Below, piece by piece: positions 9,545 to 17,835 of a stretch of 64,000 nucleotides of DNA (the first letter of the stretch is position 1; each line of letters opens with the position of its first letter). Made by a program: the position numbers and the translations under genes. The stretch comes from JBNKHH01 sp050290245. GTDB lineage: Bacteria > Pseudomonadota > Alphaproteobacteria > Rhodobacterales > Rhodobacteraceae. Below the pieces are notes generated by a model. The model was given only the letters and a program-made list of their open reading frames with translations. It had not been told where the DNA came from and did no database searches. The stretch covers positions 8,159 through 72,158 of the forward strand of contig JBNKHH010000055.1 in NCBI GenBank assembly GCA_050290245.1. The letters run 5' to 3'.

Positions 9545-10651
9545 TCATTCGGGTGCCTCCACGATGAACGATACCTTCCGGGATCGCGGCCCTTCGGTCG
9601 CGATTTTCAGCTTGCCGGACGCCAAAAGCGTGTTCATTGCAGCCCTGAGTGCGACCTTGGTGACGCCTTCCGAGGCCGGGTGTTCAGCGAAGACTTTGGG
9701 GGCGTAGGTTGAACTGCCCGCATGGTTCACGCGCCGCCCCTGATGGGTGAACTCGCGCAGCAACTTCAGAAATACCCGCTCGGCCTTCGATGATGCGGAC
9801 TTTGCGTCAAGCCTGTCTTCCGGTTCATCGTTCTCGAAGCAGCCTGCTTTCCAGGTCATCTGAACTTCGCCGCCGATCCGGCCATAGTTGGACTTCATAG
9901 TGCGCAGGTTGCGGCGATCGGGGTTTGGCTCGTAATCTGAATCCATGATGCGAGTCAGATAAAGCCGAGACCGCACCGAGTTGTTCCAGGCGGTCGATCC
10001 TGAGGAACCGCTGCCGCTGGTCATGCCGCTTAGGGACGGGTGCGCCAGCAGGACAACGGCGCAGTCATGGCGGATCGCCAACCCCCGAAGCATTCCGACA
10101 AACTGGCGGACCTTGGCGCGGTCGTTTTCGTTGGCAGGGAAGACGTCTGCCAGGGTGTCTACGACGACAAGCGCGGGCCGGGTTTGCGCGGTCGCCGCTT
10201 CGAGTTCCTCGAACAAGGCGGATTTGGTCAGGGCCAGCTTGTCCTCGAAGGCCAGCAGCGCGTCCTCTCCCGCAACGCTGCGGTCCCGAAGTTGGGCTAC
10301 ATCGTCATAGGCCAGACCGAGTGATTGCAGAATGTCGTCCAGGCGGTGGTGCAATTCGGCGTCTTCATCCTCGGCTGAGAGGTACAGGGCAGGCCCGCCA
10401 TTGACCGGCATTCCAAGCCAAGGGCGATCTGCAGCACAACAGACCGCCAACTGGTAGGCCAAAAGCGATTTGCCGGTGCCGCCGTCACCGTTCAGAATCG
10501 TGACGTTCCGTCCCGGTATCCAGTCGGGCACCAGCCATTTGCGCGAGGGCACCGGCTTACCCTTGCGAGCTGAAGCCTGCCGAAAACCGTGGGTTATTTC
10601 GGGCACAATGCGCTGTGGCATTCCGGCGTCGATATCGGCAAACCGATTCAT
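9545..10651 (-). CDS. RepA-like replicative helicase ATPase (RecA fold)
   Basis: A 368-residue P-loop ATPase with Walker A GDGGTGKS near residues 55-62 and Walker B ALVVVDTLADV near 165. A VVLLAHPS segment and a C-terminal winged-helix-like tail follow. The order and length match the RSF1010 RepA/phage helicase group of hexameric DNA helicases that act in plasmid and phage replication. Its start overlaps the stop of the upstream gene by ATGA, and direct repeats follow its stop. It is probably the replication protein of the integrated element; whether the element still replicates is not known. Confidence 0.8.
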   Translation of the reverse strand: MNRFADIDAGMPQRIVPEITHGFRQASARKGKPVPSRKWLVPDWIPGRNVTILNGDGGTGKSLLAYQLAVCCAADRPWLGMPVNGGPALYLSAEDEDAELHHRLDDILQSLGLAYDDVAQLRDRSVAGEDALLAFEDKLALTKSALFEELEAATAQTRPALVVVDTLADVFPANENDRAKVRQFVGMLRGLAIRHDCAVVLLAHPSLSGMTSGSGSSGSTAWNNSVRSRLYLTRIMDSDYEPNPDRRNLRTMKSNYGRIGGEVQMTWKAGCFENDEPEDRLDAKSASSKAERVFLKLLREFTHQGRRVNHAGSSTYAPKVFAEHPASEGVTKVALRAAMNTLLASGKLKIATEGPRSRKVSFIVEAPE

Positions 10652-11040
10652 GCCGTCACCTTCGATTGCACGTAGCCAAGAAAGTCACTCTGATCGCGGA
10701 CATTCATCGCGTTGAACGATGCAAGCGCGAAGGCCCTTAGTTCGTCTGGCGCTGCCACGGACGCCCAGAAAGCCGCCTCGCTTGATAAGTACATGAAAGG
10801 GGGAAGCGGCCGGCCTGCGGTGCCTAGAGCGGTTTCCACCACATCCCAGGCCGTTTCTGGCTCTATCGCGGTCAAGCACGTGTATGCCATCGCGCCGATC
10901 TCGGCGGGTTTCAGGCGCGCGCCCCAGATAAAGCGTGTTTCGGCCCACGCATCGAAGTCTCCGAGCGTCAGCGCGAAGCCCAACGCCCTTGCAGCTGATT
11001 TATGTTCGCCGCTTATATGATTGAAAAAATTACTTTTCAT
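10648..11040 (-). CDS. Hypothetical protein
   Basis: A 130-residue protein with no recognisable family. It is mostly helical in character and acidic, without cysteine clusters, signal peptide or membrane segment. It ends in a 4-base ATGA overlap with the RepA-like gene, so it is translationally coupled to it and probably serves the same replication or maintenance process. Confidence 0.6.
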   Translation of the reverse strand: MKSNFFNHISGEHKSAARALGFALTLGDFDAWAETRFIWGARLKPAEIGAMAYTCLTAIEPETAWDVVETALGTAGRPLPPFMYLSSEAAFWASVAAPDELRAFALASFNAMNVRDQSDFLGYVQSKVTA

Positions 11041-11106
11041 GCTCGTGTGCCTGTATTGCGCACGGGCCGGTTTCGGGGTATATAGGTCTTGCCTGCTGAC
11101 CTATTG

Positions 11107-11141
11107 GAAACCCGTCGTTACCGTCCAGTGCGGCGGGTTTC
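11107..11141 (-). terminator. Hairpin after the AlpA-like gene
   Basis: GAAACCCG (11107-11114) and CGGGTTTC (11134-11141) form an 8-bp stem directly beyond the stop of the AlpA-like gene on the minus strand. There is no clear T run, so it may only attenuate transcription into the RepA-like operon. Confidence 0.4.
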
Positions 11142-11142
11142 T

Positions 11143-11358
11143 CTATGCCAAGACCTTCGACCGGACCGGCACCTGCTCGTGTGCCAAGAGCCAGTCGCGG
11201 ACGGCGGCTTTCCGGTAGAAGATCTTGTTGCCGATTTTTATGAATGGCGGACCCATGCGCATGGCGCGTTCGCGCTGCGTGGTGCGCTTCGACTGGCGAC
11301 GGGCGCTGGTATATTGGTCTTCCGTTAACAGGTCTTCGAAGGGATCATGTTCGGGCAT
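11143..11358 (-). CDS. AlpA/excisionase-like DNA-binding protein
   Basis: A 71-residue protein with MGPPFIKIGNKIFYRKAAVR followed by DWL, which is the helix-turn-helix (MerR/AlpA-type) core where a DNA-binding strand precedes a YR-x2-VRDWL recognition region. Such proteins act as excisionases or activators of integrase genes in P4-like elements. It lies between the integrase operon and the replication genes, as expected for a directionality factor. Confidence 0.65.
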   Translation of the reverse strand: MPEHDPFEDLLTEDQYTSARRQSKRTTQRERAMRMGPPFIKIGNKIFYRKAAVRDWLLAHEQVPVRSKVLA

Positions 11359-11454
11359 TTGGACCTCGCTTGGCCATTTGTTTCGGTTAATGCGAGGTCT
11401 TTGTCGGAATTATTCGCCCGTGTGTCGTAGGTTCTTTTGTTCGAGCAATTCGGC

Positions 11455-11973
11455 CTACAATTGCCACCCTCGCAGGGCGCGTTCGGCGCTCCACATGTCC
11501 TGAACGCCTTCATAGGAGTTGGGTTTCAGGCGAAGCTCTCGGAGCGCCTCCGCAACGGCATCGCAAGCGCTGTCTTGTGCAGACATCGCTCCACGCGTCG
11601 GATTCATCCCAGACTTGACCAATTCCCAAACCGCTCGTCCGATGAAGTGCTGCACTTCACCCGGTCTTTTTGCTGACCTATTTGGCGGGGAGGGATTGCG
11701 GAATTCGCGAGCGGCCCATTCCCGCAATTGCTCCGACAACTCTTCACCGTTCTCGACCCGCCTTGCCACCATCTCTTTCAACAAATCGTAGGACATACGC
11801 CCTTCGCTTTGAAGCAAGCCGCTTTCAATCTTCTCGTAGTCATCTAGGATCGGAAAAATATCCGAAAGCAGCCTAACCTTTTCCACTTCCGCGGCACGCT
11901 TCGACACAAAACGGCTTGCGGGCGGCGTCTGAAAATAGACCTTCGCCCATTCAACAGCCTCCGAGTAGTTCAT
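11455..11973 (-). CDS. Hypothetical protein coupled to the integrase
   Basis: A 172-residue, charged, mostly helical protein with no recognised domain. Its ATG overlaps the integrase stop codon, so it is translated with the integrase. The last residues (MWSAERALRGWQL) and a SPPNRSAKRPGEVQHF segment are the only distinctive stretches. It could be an accessory factor for integration, but nothing in the sequence shows this. Confidence 0.55.
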   Translation of the reverse strand: MNYSEAVEWAKVYFQTPPASRFVSKRAAEVEKVRLLSDIFPILDDYEKIESGLLQSEGRMSYDLLKEMVARRVENGEELSEQLREWAAREFRNPSPPNRSAKRPGEVQHFIGRAVWELVKSGMNPTRGAMSAQDSACDAVAEALRELRLKPNSYEGVQDMWSAERALRGWQL

Positions 11974-13256
11974 GCCCCTGTCCTCCCGATTGTCACCACG
12001 TTGCCGACCTCGGGATCATGCCCCTGAACAAGTGACAGGAGCCGCCTTTCCCAAACTTCTAACGCAGCCTGTATTTCCGGTTCAAAACCGTGTTGATCGT
12101 AGACTGCGACGATGCCTTGTTTCGTGTGTCCGATCACAAGTTCCGCGACATGCGGTTGCACTCGGCAGGCCGAAAGCCCGGTGCGCATAGTGCGCCGTAG
12201 GTCATGCGGAGACCAACCGCCCCATTGCGGCGCATCCTTTACGCCAAGAGCCTCCGCATGGCGCTGCACAGCCCGCCAGAGGGCCGAGACGGTGACCGGG
12301 GCGTCAGGGGTGGCCTCAAAGCAGTATCCCGCCCCCTCGCCGCCCCTGCGGCGCGATAGCCGGTCTTTCTCGGCCTTGGCGTCGGCAAGGATTCCAAGTG
12401 CGGTGTCCGTCAGATAGACCCGATGCTCAGTCTCGGTTTTGCCTCTGCGGCTGGCCGGTATCGTCCACCAGCGCCCACTAACTTCGCTCTCATGCATCCC
12501 GGCGACTTCGCCCGGCCTTTGCCCTGTGACAAGGATCATGCGCAGCGCCAATGCAGAGAGACGATGCATGCCGCAATTGGTTGCAGTGTTCCAGAAGGAA
12601 GCAATTTCGTCAGCATCGAGGATGCGCTTTCTCGCGCGTGAAGCCAGAGCATTGCGCTTGCCCTTCACGGTCACGGAAGACGGCTTGAGGCCGGCCAGCG
12701 GGTTTGCCGGGATGTATTCCCGGTCGGTCGCGTAATCCAGCATCTTGCGGGCATAGAGCAACAACTGTGCGGCCGCGCGTGGTGCCGTCTCGGCCTTGTC
12801 CTCTATCACTTTAATCAGATCGCGGCGACGCACGTCTGCCACCTTCATGCGACCTACAGCCGGGATCACGTCATTATTCATGTAGCCTCGGATAGCGCCT
12901 TCGCTCTTGAGGCCGGTGGCGTATCTGTCCAGCCAATCAGCGGCGAGGTCAGCAACGGTCGGCGCAGCCTTCCGTCTCCGCTTATCTTCCAGCGGGTCTT
13001 CGCCTTGCTGAACCTTTCGCGATATTTCCCGAGCCTCGGCCCGCGCAGCTTCAAGAGACCATGTAGGCCAGTCGCCGATGGTCTTTCGCCGCTCCCGTCC
13101 GTCTATCTTGTAGCGAAGGATAAACGCCTTTCCGCCGGCCTTGGTTATCCGCAGCCCGAATCCTCGCGGCGCGTCCCTATGGTCATCGAAAATCAGCCGC
13201 TGGCCCTTCTCCGGCAATTCTGCCGTCTCGATCCCGTTTTTCGTCAGCTTGGCCAT
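11970..13256 (-). CDS. P4-type tyrosine integrase
   Basis: A 428-residue site-specific recombinase. The N-terminal 90 residues are the DUF4102 arm-binding domain (GFGLRITKAGGKAFILRYK), followed by a core-binding domain and a catalytic domain. The catalytic Arg is in TGQRPGEVAGM, the H-x-x-R box is HDLRRTMRTGL, and VIGHTKQG leads to the nucleophile Tyr in AVYDQHG. All catalytic positions look intact. The gene starts 165 bases from the tRNA-Asn fragment at 13421-13465, the usual place of an integrase next to its attachment site. Confidence 0.92.
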   Translation of the reverse strand: MAKLTKNGIETAELPEKGQRLIFDDHRDAPRGFGLRITKAGGKAFILRYKIDGRERRKTIGDWPTWSLEAARAEAREISRKVQQGEDPLEDKRRRKAAPTVADLAADWLDRYATGLKSEGAIRGYMNNDVIPAVGRMKVADVRRRDLIKVIEDKAETAPRAAAQLLLYARKMLDYATDREYIPANPLAGLKPSSVTVKGKRNALASRARKRILDADEIASFWNTATNCGMHRLSALALRMILVTGQRPGEVAGMHESEVSGRWWTIPASRRGKTETEHRVYLTDTALGILADAKAEKDRLSRRRGGEGAGYCFEATPDAPVTVSALWRAVQRHAEALGVKDAPQWGGWSPHDLRRTMRTGLSACRVQPHVAELVIGHTKQGIVAVYDQHGFEPEIQAALEVWERRLLSLVQGHDPEVGNVVTIGRTGA

Positions 13257-13420
13257 TTGTTACCGGATTTGTCACTGCTTGTCACAGTAACAAGTTGCGG
13301 CGAATGTCGCTCTTTGTCAATTGGTCATGGGTGTTTTACGTATATTTCATTAGGATTTGATCCGCCGCCATTCCGAATTTGTCACAGCTTCAAGGGCTTG
13401 ATTCAGTGGCCGCAACATTT

Positions 13421-13465
13421 CTGTTAATCAATTGGTCGTAGGTTCGATCCCTACCGCCGGAGCCA
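13421..13465 (+). other. Attachment-site remnant: 3' part of a tRNA-Asn gene
   Basis: The sequence starts with the anticodon loop CTGTTAA (anticodon GTT), then TCAAT, the variable region, the T arm GTAGG-TTCGATC-CCTAC, the acceptor strand CGCCGGA, G and CCA. The bases before it (CATTT) do not pair with TCAAT, so the 5' half of the tRNA is missing. This is the duplicated 3' end produced by integration at the anticodon loop. A whole tRNA beginning TCCGGCG is predicted at the other end of the element. Confidence 0.8.
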
Positions 13466-13815
13466 AAAATCCTACAGAATTCTGAGCGCTAGATGTGCGC
13501 CAGCATATCGAGTGCGCGATCCATTGGGGCGCGGGAAGCGCTTCGGAAACAGCGTAACCTGAAGCTTCGAGCATCGCCGGGCTGCACTGCACCGTTCGAC
13601 CAAAAGTGGTTCTGAACCGCTCCGGGACGCCTTTGACCCGAAACTGGCCTGTTCGGACAAACTACAAGATTTCTGGTCACAAAGACCTGCGGCGCATTTC
13701 GCTACGAACATCCGCATAGCGGCTATCGAACGAACAAGATCAGCAAATTACCGGCGTTGCAGCGATGGCCAGATTGCCTTTTCGCTGCCGCAGGCCGATG
13801 TTGAGATCAGCGCCG
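13466..13815. other. Intergenic, no gene seen
   Basis: 350 bases between the tRNA fragment and the end of the LacI-type regulator gene. Short open frames exist on the minus strand, but none has a ribosome-binding site or a recognisable product. Confidence 0.4.
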
Positions 13816-14856
13816 TCAATCCGGGCGCAAGACAGACATCCTTGGGACCAGCGGGCATTCAACCTTGATCTGGTTGTGTCCCGGCTTCAGGCCGCCGGCG
13901 ATGTCGAGCAGCAGCTCGGCCGCCAAAACCCCCATGTCGTAGTGCGGCAAGACGAGGGTCGTCAGTGGAGGTCGCATGAACTGTGAGATTTCCCGGTCAT
14001 CGAAGCCAATCACGGAAACGTCCTCGGGAATTCGTATGCCAAGCTCCCTCAAGGCATCATAGCAACCGACGGCCATCATATCGTTGGCACAAAAGATGCC
14101 ATCCGGCGGGTTGTCCAGTTTCATGAAACGCATGGTCGCTTCATATCCCGCCGACGGTTCCCAGTTGCCCGGAAAAACGAGCTCGGGGTCGTATGGGATG
14201 TCGGCACTCGACAACGCCTGGCGATACCCGCGCAGCCTGTCCCGCGAGGCGTCGATTCCCTGCTGGCCATTTATCAACGCTATCCGGCGCCGTCCCGCTT
14301 TGATAAGGTGGTCGGTCGCCGTGTGACCGCCCAGGAGTTCCCCCGGCAGGATCGACGGGAGTTTCCGGCGAGCATCGTAGCAATTCACAAGAACCGAAGG
14401 CGTCTCGAAAAATGTCTTCGGAGGTTCGACCAGGCGCGTCAGCATGGTCGCATAGATCAGGCCGAGACGGGGTTGTTGCGCCATCTGGTCTATCAACTGG
14501 CTCTCCATGTCACTTTCGCCACGGATGACGGCCATGGTCATCGTTACACCGAACTCCAGCGCCTTTTCGCGTGCACCTTCGAAAATGAGCGGCGTCCAGG
14601 GGTCAGTGGTCACTTCGTCGGCAATGAAACCAATCAGCTTGTCACTGGCCGTCGATTTCTTTTGCGAGCGGCGGATCAAGGTATAGCCAAGATCCTTTGC
14701 CGCCTGTCGCACCCGGGTTTTCGTCTTTTCCGACAGGCGTGCGCCAGCACTACCGTTCAGAACCAACGATACGGTTGCCTGTGACACACCTGCGCGCGCG
14801 GCTACATCCATCATCGTCGGTTTCAATTTTTCCCCCGGTCTGTTTACCGAATTCAT
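13816..14856 (-). CDS. LacI-family transcriptional regulator
   Basis: A 346-residue repressor. Residues about 14-36 are the LacI helix-turn-helix (MMDVAARAGVSQATVSLVLN), followed by a hinge and a periplasmic-binding-like sugar domain with GFDDREISQFMRPPLTT near the C-terminus. It lies 18 bases downstream of the permease, at the end of the leftward ATPase-permease operon. The two copies of a LacI-like palindrome at 16736-16751 and 18884-18899 are the likely operators. The effector sugar cannot be read from the sequence. Confidence 0.9.
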   Translation of the reverse strand: MNSVNRPGEKLKPTMMDVAARAGVSQATVSLVLNGSAGARLSEKTKTRVRQAAKDLGYTLIRRSQKKSTASDKLIGFIADEVTTDPWTPLIFEGAREKALEFGVTMTMAVIRGESDMESQLIDQMAQQPRLGLIYATMLTRLVEPPKTFFETPSVLVNCYDARRKLPSILPGELLGGHTATDHLIKAGRRRIALINGQQGIDASRDRLRGYRQALSSADIPYDPELVFPGNWEPSAGYEATMRFMKLDNPPDGIFCANDMMAVGCYDALRELGIRIPEDVSVIGFDDREISQFMRPPLTTLVLPHYDMGVLAAELLLDIAGGLKPGHNQIKVECPLVPRMSVLRPD

Positions 14857-14874
14857 GAACCCTATTCTGCTCCG

Positions 14875-15867
14875 CTAGCCTCTTGCGTGCCGGATCCTGT
14901 CAAAGGAAACCGCGACAATGATGAATGTTCCGATAAACATTCCCTGCCAGAAGGTCGAGATGCCGAGCAAAATTAGTGAGTTCCGTATTACCTCAATCAG
15001 CAGCGCGCCAACGACGGCACCGATTGCGGTGCCCTCGCCGCCATTCAGGTTTGCGCCGCCGATCACCGCTGCCGCGATGACGGTCAGTTCCATTGCCGTG
15101 CCCAGATTGGTCGTGACCGAACCAAGCCACCCCGCCATCAAGATGCCGGTGATACCGGCGGTAAAGGCTGAGAACATGTAGATCGACACCTTCAGCGGTT
15201 TGACCGCGATGCCGGTCAGTACGGTCGCTTCCTCGTTCGAGCCGATGGCAAAGACGTACTGACCCCAGCGGGACCAGCGGTAGACGACGCTCATGATGGT
15301 GGCCAGGGCAACCAGCACGAACAGTGGGTGCGGCAGACCGAAGGTCGAACCACCACCGACCCACAAAAGCAGGTCGTGATCGGGACCGAACTCCCAGATC
15401 ATCTTGTTATTGGACAACACCATCGCCGCCGACCGTGCGGCGGACAGCATGCCAAGCGTCACGACAAAGGCCGGCATGCCCGCATAGGCTACAAGCACCC
15501 CATTGATCAGACCGACAAGCAACGCAGCCCCAAGCGCTGCCAACGCCGACAGCCAGAACGGGTTTCCGCCCTCCATCAGAACCGAAATCACCATCGCAGA
15601 AAGGACGACCGTCGATCCAACCGAAAGGTCAATGCCTCCCGATGCAATGACGGTCGTCATTCCAATTGCGATGATGGCCACGAAAGCGAAATTGCGGGCC
15701 ACATTGAACAGGTTGCGTTCCGAGGCGAAAGCATCGGTCAGGACACTCAACGCAAGGCAGGCCAGCACTGCGGCGATAAAAACCCAAAACACCTGAAGGT
15801 TGGCCAGCCGTGCAATCGTGCTGCGATGCTGGGCCTGGCCGATTACTTGCTCCAAAGATTGCGACAT
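14875..15867 (-). CDS. CUT2 sugar ABC transporter permease (FrcC/RbsC-like)
   Basis: An integral membrane permease of about 330 residues with repeated hydrophobic segments and the family signature GIDLSVGSTVV near residue 75, then GGANLNGGEGTAIGA near the C-terminus. The start at 15867 follows GGAGGGGAC directly, a much better ribosome-binding site than the longer frame offers. It begins 10 bases after the ATPase gene, so the two form one unit. The pair is expected to serve a binding protein encoded on the opposite strand at 17836-18831. Confidence 0.9.
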   Translation of the reverse strand: MSQSLEQVIGQAQHRSTIARLANLQVFWVFIAAVLACLALSVLTDAFASERNLFNVARNFAFVAIIAIGMTTVIASGGIDLSVGSTVVLSAMVISVLMEGGNPFWLSALAALGAALLVGLINGVLVAYAGMPAFVVTLGMLSAARSAAMVLSNNKMIWEFGPDHDLLLWVGGGSTFGLPHPLFVLVALATIMSVVYRWSRWGQYVFAIGSNEEATVLTGIAVKPLKVSIYMFSAFTAGITGILMAGWLGSVTTNLGTAMELTVIAAAVIGGANLNGGEGTAIGAVVGALLIEVIRNSLILLGISTFWQGMFIGTFIIVAVSFDRIRHARG

Positions 15868-15877
15868 GTCCCCTCCG

Positions 15878-16618
15878 TCACGCATGCTCGATGGCACCGG
15901 TGATCAGACCGGTCACTTCTTCTGGTGAGCTGCTGTCAGCCCTCTTGCTGGCAACCAGCTCTCCACGCCGCAGAACGGCAACCGTATCGGCTACCGCAAA
16001 GACATCCGGCATCCGGTGGCTGATCAATATGACACTGATTCCGTGATCGCGCAGATTGCGGATCAGGTCGAGAACCTCCGCGACCTGCCGAACGGATATC
16101 GCGGCGGTCGGTTCGTCAAGCAGCACGATCTTGGCATCGGACAACAACGTCCGAGCGATGGCCACGGCCTGACGCTGACCGCCAGACATGCGGCGGACGA
16201 CATCTCGGGGACGCGTCTCGGACTTAAGACGAGCGAAAAGCTTTGCCGATGTGCGTCGCATTTCATCATAGTCGATCACCTTGAGCGGACCGATGCGCCG
16301 CATGGGCTCACGGCCAAGAAAGACGTTCGAAGCGGCGGTCAGGTGGTCGCAGAGCGCGAGATTCTGGTGAACGATCTCAATCCCCTCGCGGCGCGCGTCG
16401 ATCGGCTGGTGGAAATTCACCGCCTTATCGTCGATTCGAATCTCGCCGGCCGACGGGCTGAAGTTTCCGGCAATGATCTTGACCAAGGTCGACTTGCCGG
16501 CACCGTTATCCCCCATGAGCCCCATGACCTCTCCAGGCCCAAGCTCAAGCGATACATTCTGAAGCGCCTGTATGGCGCCGAAACTTTTTGAAATGCCGGA
16601 CAGCTTTAGCCGTGACAT
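15878..16618 (-). CDS. CUT2 sugar ABC transporter ATPase, single domain (FrcA-like)
   Basis: A 246-residue ATPase with Walker A GDNGAGKSTLVK near residues 36-47, signature MSGGQRQAVAIART, Walker B IVLLDEPTAAIS and switch SVILISHR. Unlike RbsA it has only one ATP-binding domain, as in the fructose FrcA type. It is the first gene of the leftward unit, transcribed away from the epimerase and binding-protein genes across a shared regulatory region. Confidence 0.9.
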   Translation of the reverse strand: MSRLKLSGISKSFGAIQALQNVSLELGPGEVMGLMGDNGAGKSTLVKIIAGNFSPSAGEIRIDDKAVNFHQPIDARREGIEIVHQNLALCDHLTAASNVFLGREPMRRIGPLKVIDYDEMRRTSAKLFARLKSETRPRDVVRRMSGGQRQAVAIARTLLSDAKIVLLDEPTAAISVRQVAEVLDLIRNLRDHGISVILISHRMPDVFAVADTVAVLRRGELVASKRADSSSPEEVTGLITGAIEHA

Positions 16619-16730
16619 CCGTTCCCTCCCTTTCGGACCCGCGCGATTTCCGTTGCCGCGTCATGTCCACCACTTGCCGAACCGGACCCACTTTGGGGGC
16701 AAATCCGGAACGCCGTCGAAAATTTATAAC

Positions 16731-16760
16731 TTGACTTGCTAATATTAGTAAACATTTATT
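16731..16760 (+). promoter_or_regulatory. Promoter overlapped by a LacI-type operator
   Basis: TTGACT (16731-16736) and TTTATT (16755-16760) make a plausible -35/-10 pair with an 18-base spacer. The near-palindrome TTGCTAATATTAGTAA (16736-16751) fills the spacer, as expected for repression by the LacI-type protein. The same sequence could also control the divergent ATPase gene at 16618. Confidence 0.6.
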
Positions 16761-16804
16761 GTCATCAATTAAAAACGACTCTCGACAGGGGGTTTGGGAG
16801 GAAA

Positions 16805-17785
16805 ATGCGACTGCTTTTGACAGGTGCGGCTGGCAAAGTCGGACAGAATTTTCTGCCGTCATTTCTAGCTTCAGACCGGTTTCGCGACTGGTCGGTGGTC
16901 GCCCTGTGCAACAACCGCACAATCCCGGAATCAGATCGGGTTTCAGTCGTTCGGGGCTCCATCAGCGACAACGAAACAATTGCGGGCGCATTGAAGGATG
17001 TCACTCACGTCCTGCATATGGCTGCAGTCAAAGAATCGCCCGACCTTTGCATGGATGTCGCTGTCAAAGGCCTCTTCCTGATGCTCGAAGCCTTTCGTCA
17101 ATCCGACAGCGCGCAGCAATTCATTCTCATCGGCGGAGACTGTTCTGTCGGGCACGCCTTTCAGCCCTACCCCGGTCCCGTGACCGAAGAGTCTCCGCGC
17201 AAGGCCTATCCCGGATGCTATGCGCTGACCAAGGTGATCGAAGAAGTGATGCTGGAACAGTACCAGCACCAATACGATATCAACGGCTGCATCCTGCGGG
17301 CGCCGTGGATCATGGAGAAAGACGATTTCCGCTGCGCGCTGAGCTTTGGTCAAGACCAATTTGGCGGACCACCGTGGACAGATTTCATGGATGGCGCGGA
17401 AGTCGCGGAAAGTGCCCGTCAGGGGCTCGTCCCGATCATGTTCGACCATGAAGGCAAGACGTTGAAACGCAACTTCGTGCATGTGGATGACCTTGTTTCG
17501 GCGATCCTCGCCGCCCTCGACAACCCCGCCGCACATCAACAGACATTCAATATCGCGATGGAACGCCCGGTCGACTATGGCGAGGTCGCCGCGCACCTTG
17601 AACGAACCCGAAACATTTCGGCAATGCCGGTCCATACGCCGCTTCACAGCAACTGGCTGGACATTGCAAAGGCGCGCCACCTCCTCGGGTGGCGGCCGGA
17701 AACAGACCTTGAGAGCCTGATCGAGCGCGCTTGGGAATTTCGGCGCAAGACCGATGACCCCAGAAAAATTTGGTACCCGGGGTAA
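16805..17785 (+). CDS. NAD-dependent epimerase/dehydratase family protein
   Basis: A 326-residue short-chain dehydrogenase/epimerase. The NAD-binding motif is TGAAGKVG at residues 6-13; the active-site Tyr-x3-Lys is in CYALTKVIEE and a Ser stands in GGDCSVGH. The start at 16805 follows GGGAGG with a 5-base gap, whereas the longer frame has no ribosome-binding site. It is the first gene after the operator-promoter and precedes two sugar-binding proteins, so it probably acts on the imported sugar or sugar acid. The substrate is unknown. Confidence 0.8.
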   Translation: MRLLLTGAAGKVGQNFLPSFLASDRFRDWSVVALCNNRTIPESDRVSVVRGSISDNETIAGALKDVTHVLHMAAVKESPDLCMDVAVKGLFLMLEAFRQSDSAQQFILIGGDCSVGHAFQPYPGPVTEESPRKAYPGCYALTKVIEEVMLEQYQHQYDINGCILRAPWIMEKDDFRCALSFGQDQFGGPPWTDFMDGAEVAESARQGLVPIMFDHEGKTLKRNFVHVDDLVSAILAALDNPAAHQQTFNIAMERPVDYGEVAAHLERTRNISAMPVHTPLHSNWLDIAKARHLLGWRPETDLESLIERAWEFRRKTDDPRKIWYPG

Positions 17786-17835
17786 AGCCCGGGGCCAGAA
17801 AAACGCAGAGTCACAAATATCGGGAGGATAACTAA

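Larger units (their letters stand above)
7976..13465. mobile_element. Putative small integrated element, right end at a tRNA-Asn fragment
   Basis: The segment holds, on the minus strand, a tyrosine integrase, an unknown gene, an AlpA-like DNA-binding protein, an unknown gene and a RepA-like ATPase, with direct repeats beyond the ATPase. The right end is a 45-base piece of tRNA-Asn running from the anticodon loop to CCA, the displaced 3' end expected after integrase-mediated insertion. In that model the element lies to the left of the fragment and a complete tRNA-Asn should stand at its left end. None was found between cysG and the integrase, so the left limit given here is arbitrary and the true left end may be elsewhere. 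No capsid or conjugation genes are present, so it resembles a cryptic satellite or plasmid-like element. Confidence 0.5.

Noticed and set aside
13472..13717. Minus-strand frame in the spacer between the tRNA fragment and the LacI gene
   Set aside because: No ribosome-binding site or recognisable product.
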